Shown here in pieces: positions 1-12,017 of a DNA stretch of 64,000 bases (position 1 is the first letter of the stretch; every line of letters begins with the position of its first letter). The notes under the pieces are model-generated. The model did not search any database. It saw nothing but the letters and a program-made list of their open reading frames with translations, and was not told where the DNA came from. Origin of the DNA: Charina bottae. Its lineage: Eukaryota; Chordata; Lepidosauria; Squamata; Charinaidae. The stretch spans positions 47,013,916 through 47,077,915 of the forward strand of contig JALMGJ010000003.1 in the NCBI GenBank assembly GCA_023362775.1, given 5' to 3'. Both the position numbers and the translations under genes were made by a program.

Positions 1-712
1 GAAAACTAATGTAATCCAAGTATACTCCAATGTTCATAATGCAAAGTTTAATTTAATTGGTAAAAAGTTAATTTCAGGAGTTGCTCAAATAAAAGTTTTA
101 ATATAATAAAATGTCCATATATTGACAAATAATTCATAATCCACAGCCATCTCTTTCAAGTAACGATGATGTCAAAATGACTTCTACACCATGTCATTGC
201 ACGAAGTTTGTGATTATGAGATTACATGATGACATTATGAGATTATATGATGATGTCAGAATATAAGTCACATGATGTCATGATGCATCTACTGTCATCT
301 GCCCCTCCTTATCCCCTGTGGACACCCACACATGTCCCAAGCAGATGATTTGTTCATAAAATTTCTTTTAAACGTTATACCAGTTCTTTGTAGTATCACT
401 ATTTGTTTCCCAATTCCTATACTTTTTTTGTACATCATTAATACAGGACATTGCATCTTTCCCATGATTTCAAGATGGCTTTTTTTCAAATAAGCTACAG
501 TTAATTGTAACCACAATTTATCAGTTTGAACGGAACAAAGTAAAAGAGAGGTGATAAGCATGCAACAAATGTAGGTTGATTCATAGCACCCTAAACTAGG
601 TTTAATGACACCCAACCCAATTTGTGAAAACAGATGATTGAACTTCTGCAGTGCTTATATTCTCAAAATATAAAGAAATTCTGCTCTATTCCAAATTATG
701 GCATCTGACAAT

Positions 713-748
713 TATACACACACACACACACAGAGTATATATATATAT

Positions 749-779
<31 letters not shown>

Positions 780-782
780 TAT
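713..782. repeat. CA/TA compound microsatellite
   Basis: Alternating CA, GA and TA dinucleotide runs, interrupted only by short GAG and TAT steps. Z-DNA- and cruciform-prone alternating purine-pyrimidine tract inside the CACHD1 intron. Confidence 0.95.
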
Positions 783-859
783 ACTGGTAGAGGTTGAGGA
801 CACATACCACCCATGGGGGTGAGAAGGGAATTTTTATGGCAAGGGACCAGGTTACCTGA

Positions 860-1300
860 GGAACCGTCTCATCCCCATAACATTGACCCGCCCCACTTGG
901 TCATGCAGAGAGGGCATGCTACGGACCCCATCGGCAAAGGAATTCCATCTAGTGGGGTCTAGGAGGCGAGCCTTCTCTGCAGTAGCCCTTTGGAATATCT
1001 TGCCCCCGGAGCTGAGGCGGCTTTCCTCACTCCCGGCCTTCCGGAAGAATTTGAAGACCTGGTTCTGCCGCCTTGCCTGGGAAGGGGAAAGTAACAGCTT
1101 CTCCTGGGGGTGGCTAGAGCCGTAGTGCCCTCCCTATTAGCTGAGCTTTTATCATTTCATACTTATTTATTCTATTTATATTGTAGAATATATAGCATTA
1201 ATATGATTGTAATGTTATATTATGCTTTTATCTATTGATTTTATTGTAAACCGCCCAGAGTTCCCCGTTGGGGGAAATGGGCGGTGATATAAATTAAAAT
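860..1300 (+). mobile_element. L2/CR1-group LINE 3' end fragment
   Basis: The stretch from about 883 translates to the C-terminal tail of an L2-type ORF2 (motifs MLRTPSAKEFHL, RRRAFSAVALWNILPPE, FRKNLKTWFCRLAW). The same tail ends the long minus-strand LINE at 44.3 kb. It is followed by a 3' UTR with the hairpin-like 'ccgcccagag...gggcggtgatataaatt' motif and then a TAGA microsatellite, the usual 3' end of this family in squamates. It is 5'-truncated, so only the last ~80 codons remain. Confidence 0.85.
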
Positions 1301-1348
<48 letters not shown>

Positions 1349-1357
1349 ATACACACA

Positions 1358-1430
<73 letters not shown>
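1299..1430. repeat. TAGA / GA / CA compound microsatellite
   Basis: About nine TAGA units, a short GA run, about 13 CA units and about 27 GA units in a row, grown from the 3' tail of the L2 fragment just upstream. Confidence 0.95.
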
Positions 1431-1431
<1 letters not shown>

Positions 1432-2152
1432 ATTATAATCTAACTTGCTGTAACCAGCATATACTGGGGAAAAGGTCTAATTCTCATGTTAGAGAGTTGT
1501 TCAATATCCAATTCATCTTCAGACTCATGGTTCGGCATCTGTTTTCATATTTGGAAAGAATAGCGTTTTCATTGCCATTCTTTTTGTGGGTACAGATACA
1601 AATGGGTTTTAATAAGTGGTTCAAATAAAGTATCACTTTTGTTAATAAGTGATGCCTATGCAAGGATTTGTAAATGTTTTTATCTATCCATTTTATATTA
1701 TCTGAACAACTTCTTTTTCTGCAATGACCCTGTTATCAATTACTGTAGTATGGAACGGATCACCAGACTGAAGTTATACATCAGCATACTTTTGTTCATT
1801 CCTGGTAACAAATGGATTTTTTAAATTCTGGTTAAGTAATGTCACTGTACTGAGTCATTCAATTCCTGACACATCATTTTACTAAATTTTAAAATGCAAA
1901 ATTAAATTAATAATCATCACTCTAATATAAGAGTATTTATTCCTATACAATTAAGTTACTTACAAGTCTATTTAACTAACTTTAAAAGAGGAAAAATACA
2001 AACAAACTGTCCAGACTTATAAATGCATCTTTGCTGAAAATTCCAGAGAAGAGAATACTTATTCAAATATAGAAAACATACTTATACATTACTAATGAAC
2101 CAGCTTCTCAATATTGTATATTACTCTGAAAGTACATTATTCTATTCTTTCG

Positions 2153-2396
2153 ACAGTTTGGTCTAGTGGTTAAGGTGCTGGGCTAGAAACCAGGAGTCTC
2201 TGAGTTCTAGTCCCGCCTTAGGCATGAAAGCCGGCTGGGTGACCCTGGGCCAGTCACACTCTCTCAGCCCAACTCACCTCACAGGGTTGTTGTTGTGGGG
2301 AAAATAGAGGAGGAAGGAATATTAGGTTATGTTCGCTGCCTTGAGTTATTTATAAAAATAATAAAGGCAGGGAAATTTAAATAAATAAATATTGTT
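2153..2396 (+). mobile_element. Sauria SINE, full length
   Basis: The tRNA-like head has an A-box-like 'tggtctagtggttaagg' and a B-box-like 'gagttctagtcc'. It is followed by the conserved body 'ggccagtcac...cctcacagggttgttgttgtgg' and the 3' end 'gagttatttataaaaataataaaggc', with an AAAT tail. This is the squamate SINE whose 3' end derives from Bov-B LINEs. It is the most complete copy in the window and the reference for the broken copies listed below. Confidence 0.9.
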
Positions 2397-3466
2397 TTGT
2401 TTATGGATTTGAATGAAAGAGGCAATTTGTTTTATGAACAAAATGACAAGCTGAATTTACTATGGATAGCTAATGATTTGGTATCTATTTCTTCCAAGTC
2501 CTATAGATCAACTGATAGTTTGTGATAGCATAGGAAACTGATCAACTCCCTTCAAATACTTGAAGCAAAGAGTCTGAGAGTTTCAGATATATCTATCTAT
2601 CTATCAATTAGTGCAGAAACCTGGATCAGGTTTTGGACCAGACAGAAGTCATAACATGAACTCCAGTATCACATTTTTTCTGTGTATACTTCATTCAAAA
2701 CATGGTATTAGCAGGCATTTGATGAACTTGCCTTGATGATGCAATTACCATCTAAATATAATGTTTTTAATTAGAAATGAATAGTCCAGTGATCAAAATG
2801 ACACTTTCAGAATAATACCTCCTTTCACCTACTGGCTAACAATTGTAAGGAAAACTTGTACCACATGAAAAGCACTAAGGATGAGAAATTTTATTTTCCA
2901 TGGAAATCAGCCCAACGTTATTTTTATCAGTACACTAAGATACCTGAATTCTATTCAGTTTAAACTTAAGCAAAAGAGCTGCACAAATAATGGATCATCT
3001 CTCACTGTCACATTCTAGCATTTTAAAGCATTTTCCCATTTTTAACATTTCCTTTTCATTTTAGAAGGTAGGGCATTAAGTAGCCACCTAAAACCTAAGT
3101 TACATACTAACAATAATGCATTTATTTTAAGAAATAAACATTATTAAAATATATTTTAGTGCTCATTAACAGATTCTGTGACTCATACTCAGTCCCATAT
3201 AGTATAATATAGTCAGGCTTAAATACAAATAAAGCAAATAAATACAAAACCATCACCATGTCACAATCTGTGAATCATGCAAATTGTACACAAATTGCAA
3301 TCATGATTTTATTTGCATGGCTGGTATTTTCATGTTCCCAAAATGAGCATTTTTATAGCTGCTTGTAATCATCAATTATGAAGAAAAAAAACCTTAAAAA
3401 TAGGATTTTTAGGATTTCAAATAAAATAGGCACAAAAGAAATCAAACAGCTGTATAAAGTTCACAT

Positions 3467-3571
3467 CACCTTTCCCAACTGGATGCCCTCCAGATGTCAA
3501 TTCCCAGAATCCTTATGAATTCTGCGAACTGAATCAAACCCATCTGAAAGGTATCAATTTGGGGAAGGCTG
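3467..3571. mobile_element. short hAT-like MITE (diverged)
   Basis: Terminal inverted repeats cacctttccc / ggggaaggctg bound a 105-bp piece containing 'caattcccagaatcc', the same kind of CCCAGAAT palindromic core as the element at 39851. Flanking octamers gttcacat and ttctacat match at only 5 of 8 positions, so the copy is old. Confidence 0.5.
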
Positions 3572-3856
3572 TTCTACATTGTTGGAAAGTCAAAGATATG
3601 TCCCAAAATACAAGTATTTCCATTACTGAGCTTCAAATTTTAATGATCAAGGCAGCTTAAGACAAAACATATCTTTTCTTATTCCAAAAAGGATGGGCTG
3701 ACTAATATGAAGCAAAATGGTTAGGTATCATATACACTATCTGAATTGTTTACACATATTTCTGATGACATCAGGAGATAGTACAATTTTCTATGTTGTT
3801 AAATCTGTAATTGCTCAAAACTGTGAGCAGATTCCTCTTTCACACTATATTTAGTA

Positions 3857-4467
3857 CAGGAAGTCCTCACTCAGCGATCACAATTGGGACCAGCAACTTG
3901 GTCATTAAGCAAAGCAGCCGATAAGTGAAACCATGATGGTGCTTATGATCTTACTTCAGCTTTCATTTGCTTTATAGACCTAAAGGTAAAGGTAAAGGTT
4001 CCCCCCGCACATTTGTGCAGTCGTGTCCGACTCTAGGGGCCGGTGCTCATCTCCGTTTGTTAGCCGAAGAGCCAGCGTTGTCCGAAGACGCTTCCACGGT
4101 CATGTGGCCGCATGACGCGCGCGGAACGCTGTTACCTACCCACCGAAGTGGTACCTATTCATCTACTTGCATTTGCATGCTTTTGAATTGCTAGGTTGGC
4201 AAGAGCTGGGGCTAGTGCGGGAGCTCACTCCGCACGCAGGGCTAGGGATTCGAACCTCTGAACTTGCAATCTTCCGATCAACAAGCCTGGCATCTTACCC
4301 GCTGAGCCATCACTCCCCCTATATATTATATATATATTATATATACTATATATATTATAGACCTGCAAGATCATAAATGTGAGGATTGGTCACAAAGTTA
4401 CTTTTTCATCACCATCATAACTGCGAATGGTCGCTAAACAAGGTAGGTGCTAAATGAAGACTACCTA
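3857..4467. mobile_element. TA-flanked palindromic DNA transposon, split by a SINE
   Basis: Starts with TA-CAGGAAGTCCTCACT and ends with a diverged inverted copy (gaagactaccta). The same family is at 23160 and 23527. TA target duplication plus a CAGG terminus fit a non-autonomous Tc1/mariner (Tigger/pogo-like) element; that assignment is inference. The SINE at 3982-4354 is inserted in its middle with a 10-bp duplication. No transposase frame remains. Confidence 0.65.
3982..4354 (-). mobile_element. tRNA-derived SINE with CCTTTA tail, copy 1
   Basis: Read on the minus strand: a tRNA-like head (A-box 'tggctcagcgggtaag', B-box 'ggttcgaatcc'), a body of about 250 bp, then a 3' end carrying the hairpin AGTCGGACACGACT and a (CCTTTA)n tail. 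A perfect 10-bp target duplication, ttatagacct, lies at 3972-3981 and 4355-4364. A TA-rich stretch lies between the head and the right-hand duplication. Same family at 18761, 33880, 62732 and 63814. Confidence 0.9.
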
Positions 4468-7400
4468 CATACCTATGCAGCCAGTACCTGAAATGTATAT
4501 TGATAATACATGTGTTATAGCTAAATGTGTTATTTTCTAGGTATATTCCCAATAGTTTTCAGTTTGTCTGAATTTATTTTTACAATTTTAACCCACTGTT
4601 TTATATTAAAATAACAAATCCCAAGGATAGAAACAAGTAAAAGTATCTTACAATTCCACCAATGGGGTATTTGTATCAAGAATGCCTAACTTGGGCTATC
4701 ACATAGCAAATCACCCACCCAAGAGGGCATCCTCACTAGGATCTAAGTTGATGCACAAGAACGTAAGAAAGCAGGTCTATACTGGGCTTTGTCACAAGTA
4801 CCCTGATTTTGGCTTGACAGCAAACCGGCAGCCAGAGCAGCTCTTAGAACAGGTTTACTATGTTTATAGTGGTTTGCTGCCACTGTCAACAATCTAGCTA
4901 CAGTAGTTTACACTAGCCATGGCTCCCCACCTACAAACTCACCTTGAGGTTATCAAGTAATGCATGGCTTACTGTAGTGTCTAGGAAGCCATGTCAAGCT
5001 GGACGATGGCCGTATGGGCCATGGAGTCCACTTGTGTCTTCACTGATGATGGCTCTAAGAGTAACCCTAAGCTTACATACCACCCACTCCTTCAGTGCAT
5101 CCAAAGCAGCGGGCCTCCTTAATTTCCAGGCAAGGAAGCCATCTATTCATAGTGTTTTACAACAGCTACCCAATTCCCAATTGCGAACAGAATCTACTAA
5201 CTGGCTGAGTTGCTGGCCACATCAATCCTTCCTATGCTTACATTCTAATCTGTTTCTAGATTTGGGACACCCTTGTCCTTTGACTTGCATGCCAGAACCT
5301 GCACTCCAAAAGTAGGGAAGTGGAGGAGGATCAGGATAATAACCACATTTGACTGGATTTTATGTAAATTCAGTTTGGAAGGTCTTCAAGACTCTCACCC
5401 AAGCCTGTACTCCTCCTCACCCTTTAACTATACTATAATACTAAGTACCACAGAACAGGACAAAAATTATTTAAGGTTAATTCATATGTTAAAAACATAA
5501 AGTACCTAACTTGAGCAATTTTTAATTTTAGTTATATACTTAGTCTGCTGTTGTGGGATTACAGCAATAATGATAACTTCTGCCTATCATATAAAGCTTG
5601 ACTATTTGGAATAAACTAGAATAATTTCACTTATGCCAATAGATAGTCCAAGTACTGCCAAACACACAAAAGAAGCGAGCAAGAAACAGAAATGTTCCCT
5701 TCTCATATTTCTTCTGGTTTCATTAATGTTCAAAGTGGGTAAATGATGTAATAGAAATGCATAAGGCTTTGGATAGAAATACAATGAATGAGTACAGAAT
5801 CCCTTTAAGCCAAACATATTTACTAATGTTAAAGGCAAGTACTATGTCAAAAAGTGTTGAGAATTCTAGGCAACAATTCTTACTACACTAAATCTCCAGC
5901 CAGCAAAATACTTCATCCTGTTACTAGGTACTCCCAACTTGGAAATGAACTGCTGACCCTTGTATATTTCAAACCTATTTCAGCTTCATTCAGTAGAAAT
6001 CTGACAGTTTAGTACTATTCTGTTAGAATGGAATACTACTACTTCAAACTTTCCCTTTCTAATGTGAGCTAGGCAACACTAGAAACATATAATGGACTGG
6101 AAGGTACAGAAGTATACAATAGGAAAAGAAGGTATAACTAAATACCACATAATGGAACCCACTAAACATTTTGCAGCAGTTCTATGAGATGTGTACCCTA
6201 TTTGGTTAATGGGGTGAAGAAATCTATAAGATCAAACCAAAAGCCTATATATTCTTGCACTGTTTCTCATGACTACTGATCCGATGCCCGTCAAGACAAT
6301 ACAGGCAAAACATAAACCCAAACAGCAGCCTCCCTTCTCAACACTTGGCCATTAAAGTTTAAAAGTCAAGGGACTAACACAAACACTTGACATCCCTTCA
6401 TTGTGTGATCTATCCATTTAAACTTATTCCTGGGTTTAGTCAGTCAGTGATCCTTAGGGAGACCCATTTTATATATTTATTTCCTGGGTTTATATGCTGC
6501 TTCAATAAATATCAACCCTAACCAGTATTTTATCTTGTGACTACTCAGGAGTCATCTCACTAGACAAGCAGATTAGCAGAACTGAACACTGCCATGTTTC
6601 ACATTATACCAAATTATTTAATCGCAGTGACATCTTGTGCTGAAGAGACAGTGGGGCTGCTCTGAATTACAGTAATCCCATCCCACTTCTCATGATGACA
6701 CACAAATCAGGAAATTCCTGATACAAGGTTTATAACAGAAGTATCAGAATACTCGTTGTCCTCATTTTCCTCCCTACACAACAGAGATGTGCTGGCCACT
6801 GCAGTCCTTGCAATGAACAAAAGATATATGAGATAAATCCAAAGCAGTGAACTGTTCTAGCATAGGTGTCAAGGCAATTATTTTCTGGGCTGTATACACC
6901 ATGACAATGATTTTAAAAGATAAACCTTGTCCAAAACAAATGGCAGGATTAAACCAACATGAAATGACCAATTCTTACAATACTGACATCATGTGTGACC
7001 TTTATGTACGCTGCGGATCCATCTTGTCACTGTAGTGAGCAAATTATGTTCATAGATAATGCCAGGACTGGTATGTGAACCAGCTGAATCAACTTGAAAA
7101 CAAATACAAGGAAACAGCCTCCAGAGCTTTAAAATTATAAATGGAAAAAAAAAGTTGCAGGTGATTCCCAGTCTGATAGAAAGAGAGCAAAGGTGTTAGA
7201 AAAGATGTCACATTCTAAGCAGAACATTTAGTATGAAAATAATGGCCTGACTAGCTTTCTTGCAATCAAACTGGGAGTCTCCTGCAGCTACTGTTCATTA
7301 TTTAGAAAAAGAAATCAGCAGACATGCATGCCTCTCCCACAGAACAGCTATCTGTGATGTCTCCTAGGATGTCACATATATGGTTATCATTCTGAACATT

Positions 7401-8690
7401 TAGTATACTTATGAAGGAGAAATGAATTGCTTTTGTTATCATCCAGCACCAATTCAAATAATTTACCTTCAGGGTAAAGCCATCCACACATTCAGGTGAA
7501 AAATCAAGAGTTTAAATGATGTATGCACATGTATAAACCAGCAAGTTAGTTAACCCACCTGGCCCTATGCATGCTCACCTGGAAGCCAGCCTTTCGTAAT
7601 TCAATGGGACTCATTCAGGTAAATAAACATAATTCATATGTCACTGAGTTTCAAGAAACAAATATCCTGATCAATACTGGGAAATGCTGCCATGTGTCCT
7701 CTAAGTATAAATGTCCAGATGAACAAAACTTTTCCAAAGTGCAAATTATGTACTGTATTTCAGCAACAAGAATTGCTACTTTTAAAGTGGGGGGGAGGGG
7801 AAGCTTTAAGCAACCATTCAAGTTAAAAGTTGCAGACATTTTTAACATATAGACGCATACATCTAATGGCCAACAGTGTTTTGCCAGGTTATTTGGCACA
7901 AGCTTATGGGTATGTTATCTATTATCAATGCTAAGCCATGCATTAAATGTTGTACAAACTTTTTCAAAAGGAAGAATGGAGATTGGAAAAGTTGGTGTTT
8001 TACATTATGTTACAAAGCAATATTTGTGTATTTGTGTGTGTATACTGTATATAAATTACAAGCATTATTTTGTACCTAATTAGCAATCTTATATTGCCAA
8101 GATCCTAATATGTCTTATTTATAAATCTCAATGAACAATTAAGTTTAAAAAAGCATCAAAATATGGAATACATTTTACATTCCCATTATACCAAGCATAG
8201 AGGATATCTTTTACAAACTTTAATCAAAAATACAGTGTGAGGTATGCAAAACTTAAAAGTAGCTACACAGTTCTATCAATAAACTTGATCAAAGCATTTA
8301 TCTATATTTAAAGCGTTGCACTGAAGTTAAGCATTATATTGCCCTGAAAACATAAACAAATTTTAATTGCAGCTTACTATTTAAGATAATATATTCCTGT
8401 TTCAACACTAATTTCCTGTGCAACAAATGTGATTTTTTTCCACTAGAGGGGTATAGGAATCCTTATCATTTGAAGAAAAGGGTTATTCTCACAAAAAATC
8501 CCTCCACTTTCATAATTACTGGTATTAGAATTGGAATACTGCATTAAACACAACCACTGATAGCTATAATCTAGGTACACAGTGCACTTAGTTTCTAAAA
8601 AGCATTCTGCATCTTTCAGTATTTTGCTCTTACAGACATGTTCACATCACCCAGGTTTCTGACACAGAGTACTCTCTTGGTTTTCCTTCT
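4365..8690. other. intron stretch without recognised features
   Basis: After the end of the TA-flanked element at about 4467, this is AT-rich, apparently unique intronic DNA. Open frames (for example 4944-5315) have no recognisable protein similarity, no repeat structure and no codon signature; I treat them as chance. Confidence 0.5.
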
Positions 8691-8693
8691 CAC

Positions 8694-8890
8694 CTTTCCA
8701 GCTGTTCCTTCAAGGAGATATTTGGCCATTGTTCTTCATCCATTTCTGAGGGAGTGGAGAACATCTGTTCCCTCTCATACTCTTCATAGGCAATCTTATA
8801 CAATTCCCATATATGCAAATTTTATCAAGTCAACCTCTCAGTACACTTCCCGAGATCCCGATATTTCAGCTCCAAAATTTCACAATAGAA
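8694..8890 (-). pseudogene. decayed coding-like segment with splice donor, unrecognised
   Basis: On the minus strand one frame reads CEILELKYRDLGKCTERLT, two adjacent stops, then NLHIWELYKIAYEEYEREQ followed by MFSTPSEMDEEQWPNISLK and EQLER. It ends at a consensus donor AAG|GTGAGA (exon edge 8694). The composition is rich in E, K and L with a helical, coiled-coil look, unlike neighbouring chance frames. Upstream the same frame meets further stops. It could be a relic exon or a retrocopy fragment. I do not recognise the protein, and it does not match CACHD1. Confidence 0.35.
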
Positions 8891-9060
8891 TCAACACACA
8901 GTTTACTGTTCTTCAAAGTTGGAATAAATACCGATGCCTTTCATATTAATTCAGCTATAGTCAGTCACTTAGATCCTCTCCTCATTGGTCTCATGAACTT
9001 GGGAGTGGCTACCTACTTTCCTATTTTCACCTTCTGCTTGCATCACATACACTACCTCCC

Positions 9061-9195
9061 CTTCATTTATTTATTTATTTTTATCCCTTTTTTTAATCAA
9101 TAGCTCAAGGCAGTGAACATACCTAATACTCCTTCCTCCTCCTATTTTCCCCACAACAACCACCCTGTGAGGTGGGTTTGGGCTGAGACAGTGAC
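9061..9195 (-). mobile_element. Sauria SINE 3' half, diverged
   Basis: The reverse complement reads 'cccacctcacagggtggttgttgtgg...aggaggaaggagtattaggta...gccttgagctatt', the 3' half of the Sauria SINE. The head is missing. Confidence 0.75.
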
Positions 9196-11640
9196 TACCT
9201 CCAGAACTTTATCTATCTTAGCTTCTCCAATCAGCTGTATTCATACTGAATGTTCGGGGTCAGATGCAAAACATTTACGATATTTTTTTTCAGTACTACC
9301 TATCATCTAATCTCAATCATGTTACTTCACCTGTATCACAATTCAATCTTCTCCAGATCTCATCCTTATCATTCCTTTTACCTCCATTAGTCCAGCCATC
9401 ATTTTAGGCTTCTTCTATGCTGCCCCAACTACGCAGAGCAGACTCATAATTAAGTAAATGTCTGCTCTTCTAAATCTATTTCTATTCCAATTACAGGATA
9501 TCTGACCATACTTAGAACTATAGGGCAATCCTATCGTATGGAGATTTTCAGTATAACAAGAATATTTACCTACTTATTACCATACTGGGAGTCAACAAAA
9601 TTACAGTCTTCTAAATTAACAGTCTTCTAAATTAACATACCTTCTACTTCAGAAATCACAGCCTTCACCTATTTCAAGCAGAAGCATCTGTAATACAAAT
9701 AGGTTCCTCTAAAACGAACACTACGCAAATATTAATGTAGCTGCTTTAATGTATTGAGGGCTCCTGGCTTTAAACTTTTCCCTTACCAACAACACACTAT
9801 AGTTAGCATAGTTAAGTATTTTTCTTGAAACCAATAAACCTTCAAAAGCTGCCATTCTTAGACAGGTATTTTATTAACTAAATATGCTGAAATTACACAT
9901 TTGAAAATATTCATATAGTCAATGACTATGTGGTTAATACACCTTGATTGGATTAAAAGATATCTCATACATACCCAAAGATATGCAAAGTTCCTAAAAT
10001 GAGGGGATCCAGTTTCACTATACAGTATACCAAAAAAAAAAAAAAAAGCAACACCCAACCCTGTAATAATCCTTAACAGATTTGCAACAGACTACAGAGT
10101 ATCCGTAGGCTTCTCAGAGGGGGAAATGTGTCTTCGGCTCTTCAAGAAGTGACTTGTGAATTCTCCATAGTTCAGTATATCAATAATTTACTACTATCTA
10201 CCTTGTTAAGCGAAGTCATTTTAATGCATGGCTTCTTACTATAAAGGCCAGGAAGAGAAGAACGGAGGAAGGCGAAGCCCCAGGAGGGAAGCGAAACAAA
10301 AATATTTCAAAAGGTAATGGAAGGGAGCGGGTTTGAAGAAGATAAAGAGGCATTTGGGCACAGACCCCTGCTGCTTCCATAGAAGTGTCTCCTTTTCAGT
10401 CTAGGAAGCTTTAAAAACTGCCTTTGCCACTGACTACTTGCATTCTCAGGGTGTTTGGGATCCAATTTCACCTTTTGTCAGGGGAGCCCGCCCTTGGTCG
10501 CAGTAACACAGCTATTAGCCTCCTTTGCAGCAAGCACGATACTCAAACTGTCATTAATATGCAACCACAAAGGCAGAGACAGACCGTAATTACTAATCAT
10601 CTGGCTCCCTCTGAACTGGGGCAAATTATCCAGGGCCAGGAAATGAGTTTTTGCAGGAAACAATGAACTTGTTAACTTAGATCCTCAAATTAGGGAAGAA
10701 AATTATTCCTATCTTAAGCATATTTCCATTTATAAGGCTGACGTTTTGCATTTACCCCTCCTTGCGATCTCTCCTCTCAAATCTGTTGCTGACTCTAAAG
10801 TATGCGTGGAGGTCCACCATGAGAATATTTTTCAAAACCAAGGCCTCCCTTTCCCACCCCTTTATCAGCCACCGTAAGGTGTCCGGTTTAAGTAGTATTT
10901 AAAATAATTAAGCACTTGCAATGCAAAAGAGAAATCACAATCCTAGCATAATTTAGTCCAGAGTAACTCCCCAAAAACATGTTTATAACATATCTGAGTA
11001 ACCATGCAGAGTTTAATGCTTTTAATTAACTTTCTTTCTGAAGAAAACTTGGTCACCATAATGGTTTCCGAGAGAAAGCAGCACTTACCAACAATGAAAC
11101 CTCATTCCACTTTTTTTACACTAAGTTAAACCTTAAGTTATTTATGACAATTTGATGTTTTCCAGTCAGCCGAAACTATGTACAAGAGATTCAGATTTCC
11201 ATAAAATCTCTTCAAGGTAGTACATTATACCAAATCTTTGAAGGGAAGACCAAAAATATGCAGAATACCCAGTTACAAGCTTCTCCGTTGCCTCCCACCC
11301 CCGAAAGTATCTCTGCCCAGGAGGCAGCAGCCTAAATCCAGGAGATCATGTTTCAGCATTCACCGATGCTCTTACAGTATATGAAAGGGTACAGGAGGCT
11401 GCCGCGATCAGAAGTCAGCAAGCGGTCGTGAGAAAACGCACGTTCTTGCGATAGAAAAACTTTCCTCTGTCCCCCGTCGCAGCAAGGGATGGGGAGAGAC
11501 TTCAGCCAAGAGATCCCCTCTGGCTCCTTACAAACCGAGGGACGGAGGCTGCTTCGATCAGGCATTTTAAGTCGAGACAGAGGATTTGGATAAGCATCAA
11601 TACGCTAAAGAGCGAAGGGGGAATGTAAGACAGAATACGT
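9196..11640. other. intron stretch without recognised features
   Basis: Unique-looking intron 1 DNA becoming less AT-rich toward the exon. No repeat, RNA gene or exon was recognised. A poly-A run lies at about 10031-10047. Confidence 0.5.
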
Positions 11641-11654
11641 TCTAGTAGATGGAG

Positions 11655-11745
11655 GGAAAAAGGGGGGGGGGGAGAAAACCAGGAAGGAAAGATGAAGAAA
11701 AAGGGGGGGGGGAAGAAAACCAGGAAGAAGGAAGAGAAAACGAGA
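11655..11745 (-). repeat. duplicated poly-G/purine tract next to exon 1 donor
   Basis: Two copies of a unit of about 42 bp, each 'aaaa + G10-11 + gaaaaccaggaag'. On the CACHD1 (minus) strand these are poly-C/pyrimidine tracts 30-120 bases downstream of the exon 1 splice donor. Confidence 0.8.
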
Positions 11746-11770
11746 GTAGCCGGGAGAAAACAGAGATTAT

Positions 11771-11780
11771 CTACCTGCAT
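11771..11780 (-). promoter_or_regulatory. CACHD1: CACHD1 exon 1 splice donor
   Basis: The minus strand reads ATGCAG|GTAG, so the intron begins at 11774. The phase is 0 after Gln81, consistent with the next family exon beginning at Arg (RIF...). Confidence 0.85.
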
Positions 11781-12017
11781 AGTAACGACGCCCAGCTCCT
11801 CCGCGGCTAGTTTTCTCATCTGAGTGGCTAAAACTTGCGCCTCATCCAGAATGGAAAACTCCGAGTCGGCGGCGCTGAGCCTCCAGAGAAGTGCCATATA
11901 GACGATCCACAGGGGCCGCTGCCCGCCGCTGTCCCTTCTCCGGCGGTGAATCGGGCCGCTGGAGAAGCAGCGAGCTGGTCGGGCGGCCTCCTCAAACCCC
12001 GCCGGCCTGCTCGCCAT
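11775..12017 (-). CDS. CACHD1: CACHD1 coding exon 1 (VWFA and cache domain-containing protein 1)
   Basis: CACHD1 is a single-pass membrane protein related to the alpha-2/delta subunits of voltage-gated calcium channels, with VWFA and Cache domains in its ectodomain (established knowledge). This exon encodes the first 81 residues. The start at 12017 was chosen because its context, atcATGG, has A at -3 and G at +4; an upstream in-frame ATG at 12110 lies in GC-rich leader. A basic stretch (RRRRD, residues 25-29) precedes a hydrophobic signal segment (LWIVYMALLW, 36-45). Then comes the mature N-terminus SEFSILDEAQVLATQMRK and AAEELGVVTMQ, which I recognise from vertebrate CACHD1 (human has ADFSILDEAQVLASQM). 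The frame ends exactly at codon 81, at the donor CAG|GTAGAT. The Cache and VWFA domains lie in later exons outside the window. No stop or frameshift is seen. The segment before the hydrophobic core diverges from mammals, as is usual for signal peptides. Confidence 0.87.

Larger units (their letters stand above)
1..11774 (-). other. CACHD1: CACHD1 intron 1 (5' part)
   Basis: Inferred from the exon 1 donor at 11774/11773 on the minus strand. No sequence matching the next CACHD1 exon (expected to begin RIFNSF in the family) is visible, so the intron continues past the left edge. A large first intron is normal for this gene. Contents besides the repeats listed separately are AT-rich, unique-looking DNA; 4880-8690 and 9200-11640 show no recognisable gene or repeat. 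Confidence 0.8.

Noticed and set aside
883..1125. Independent host gene encoding an 80-residue protein
   Set aside because: The peptide is the C-terminal tail of the L2-type LINE found in full at 44.3 kb.
1215..1433. Ser-Leu repeat protein, and poly-Glu/poly-Pro frames at 22.5 kb
   Set aside because: They are translations of GA, CA and GAG microsatellites.
4944..5315. 123-codon plus-strand frame in intron 1
   Set aside because: No motif, no similarity recognised, no codon signature and no splice context.
8638..8949. 103-codon plus-strand frame
   Set aside because: The better protein-like signal is on the opposite strand with a splice donor; the plus frame has no recognisable features.
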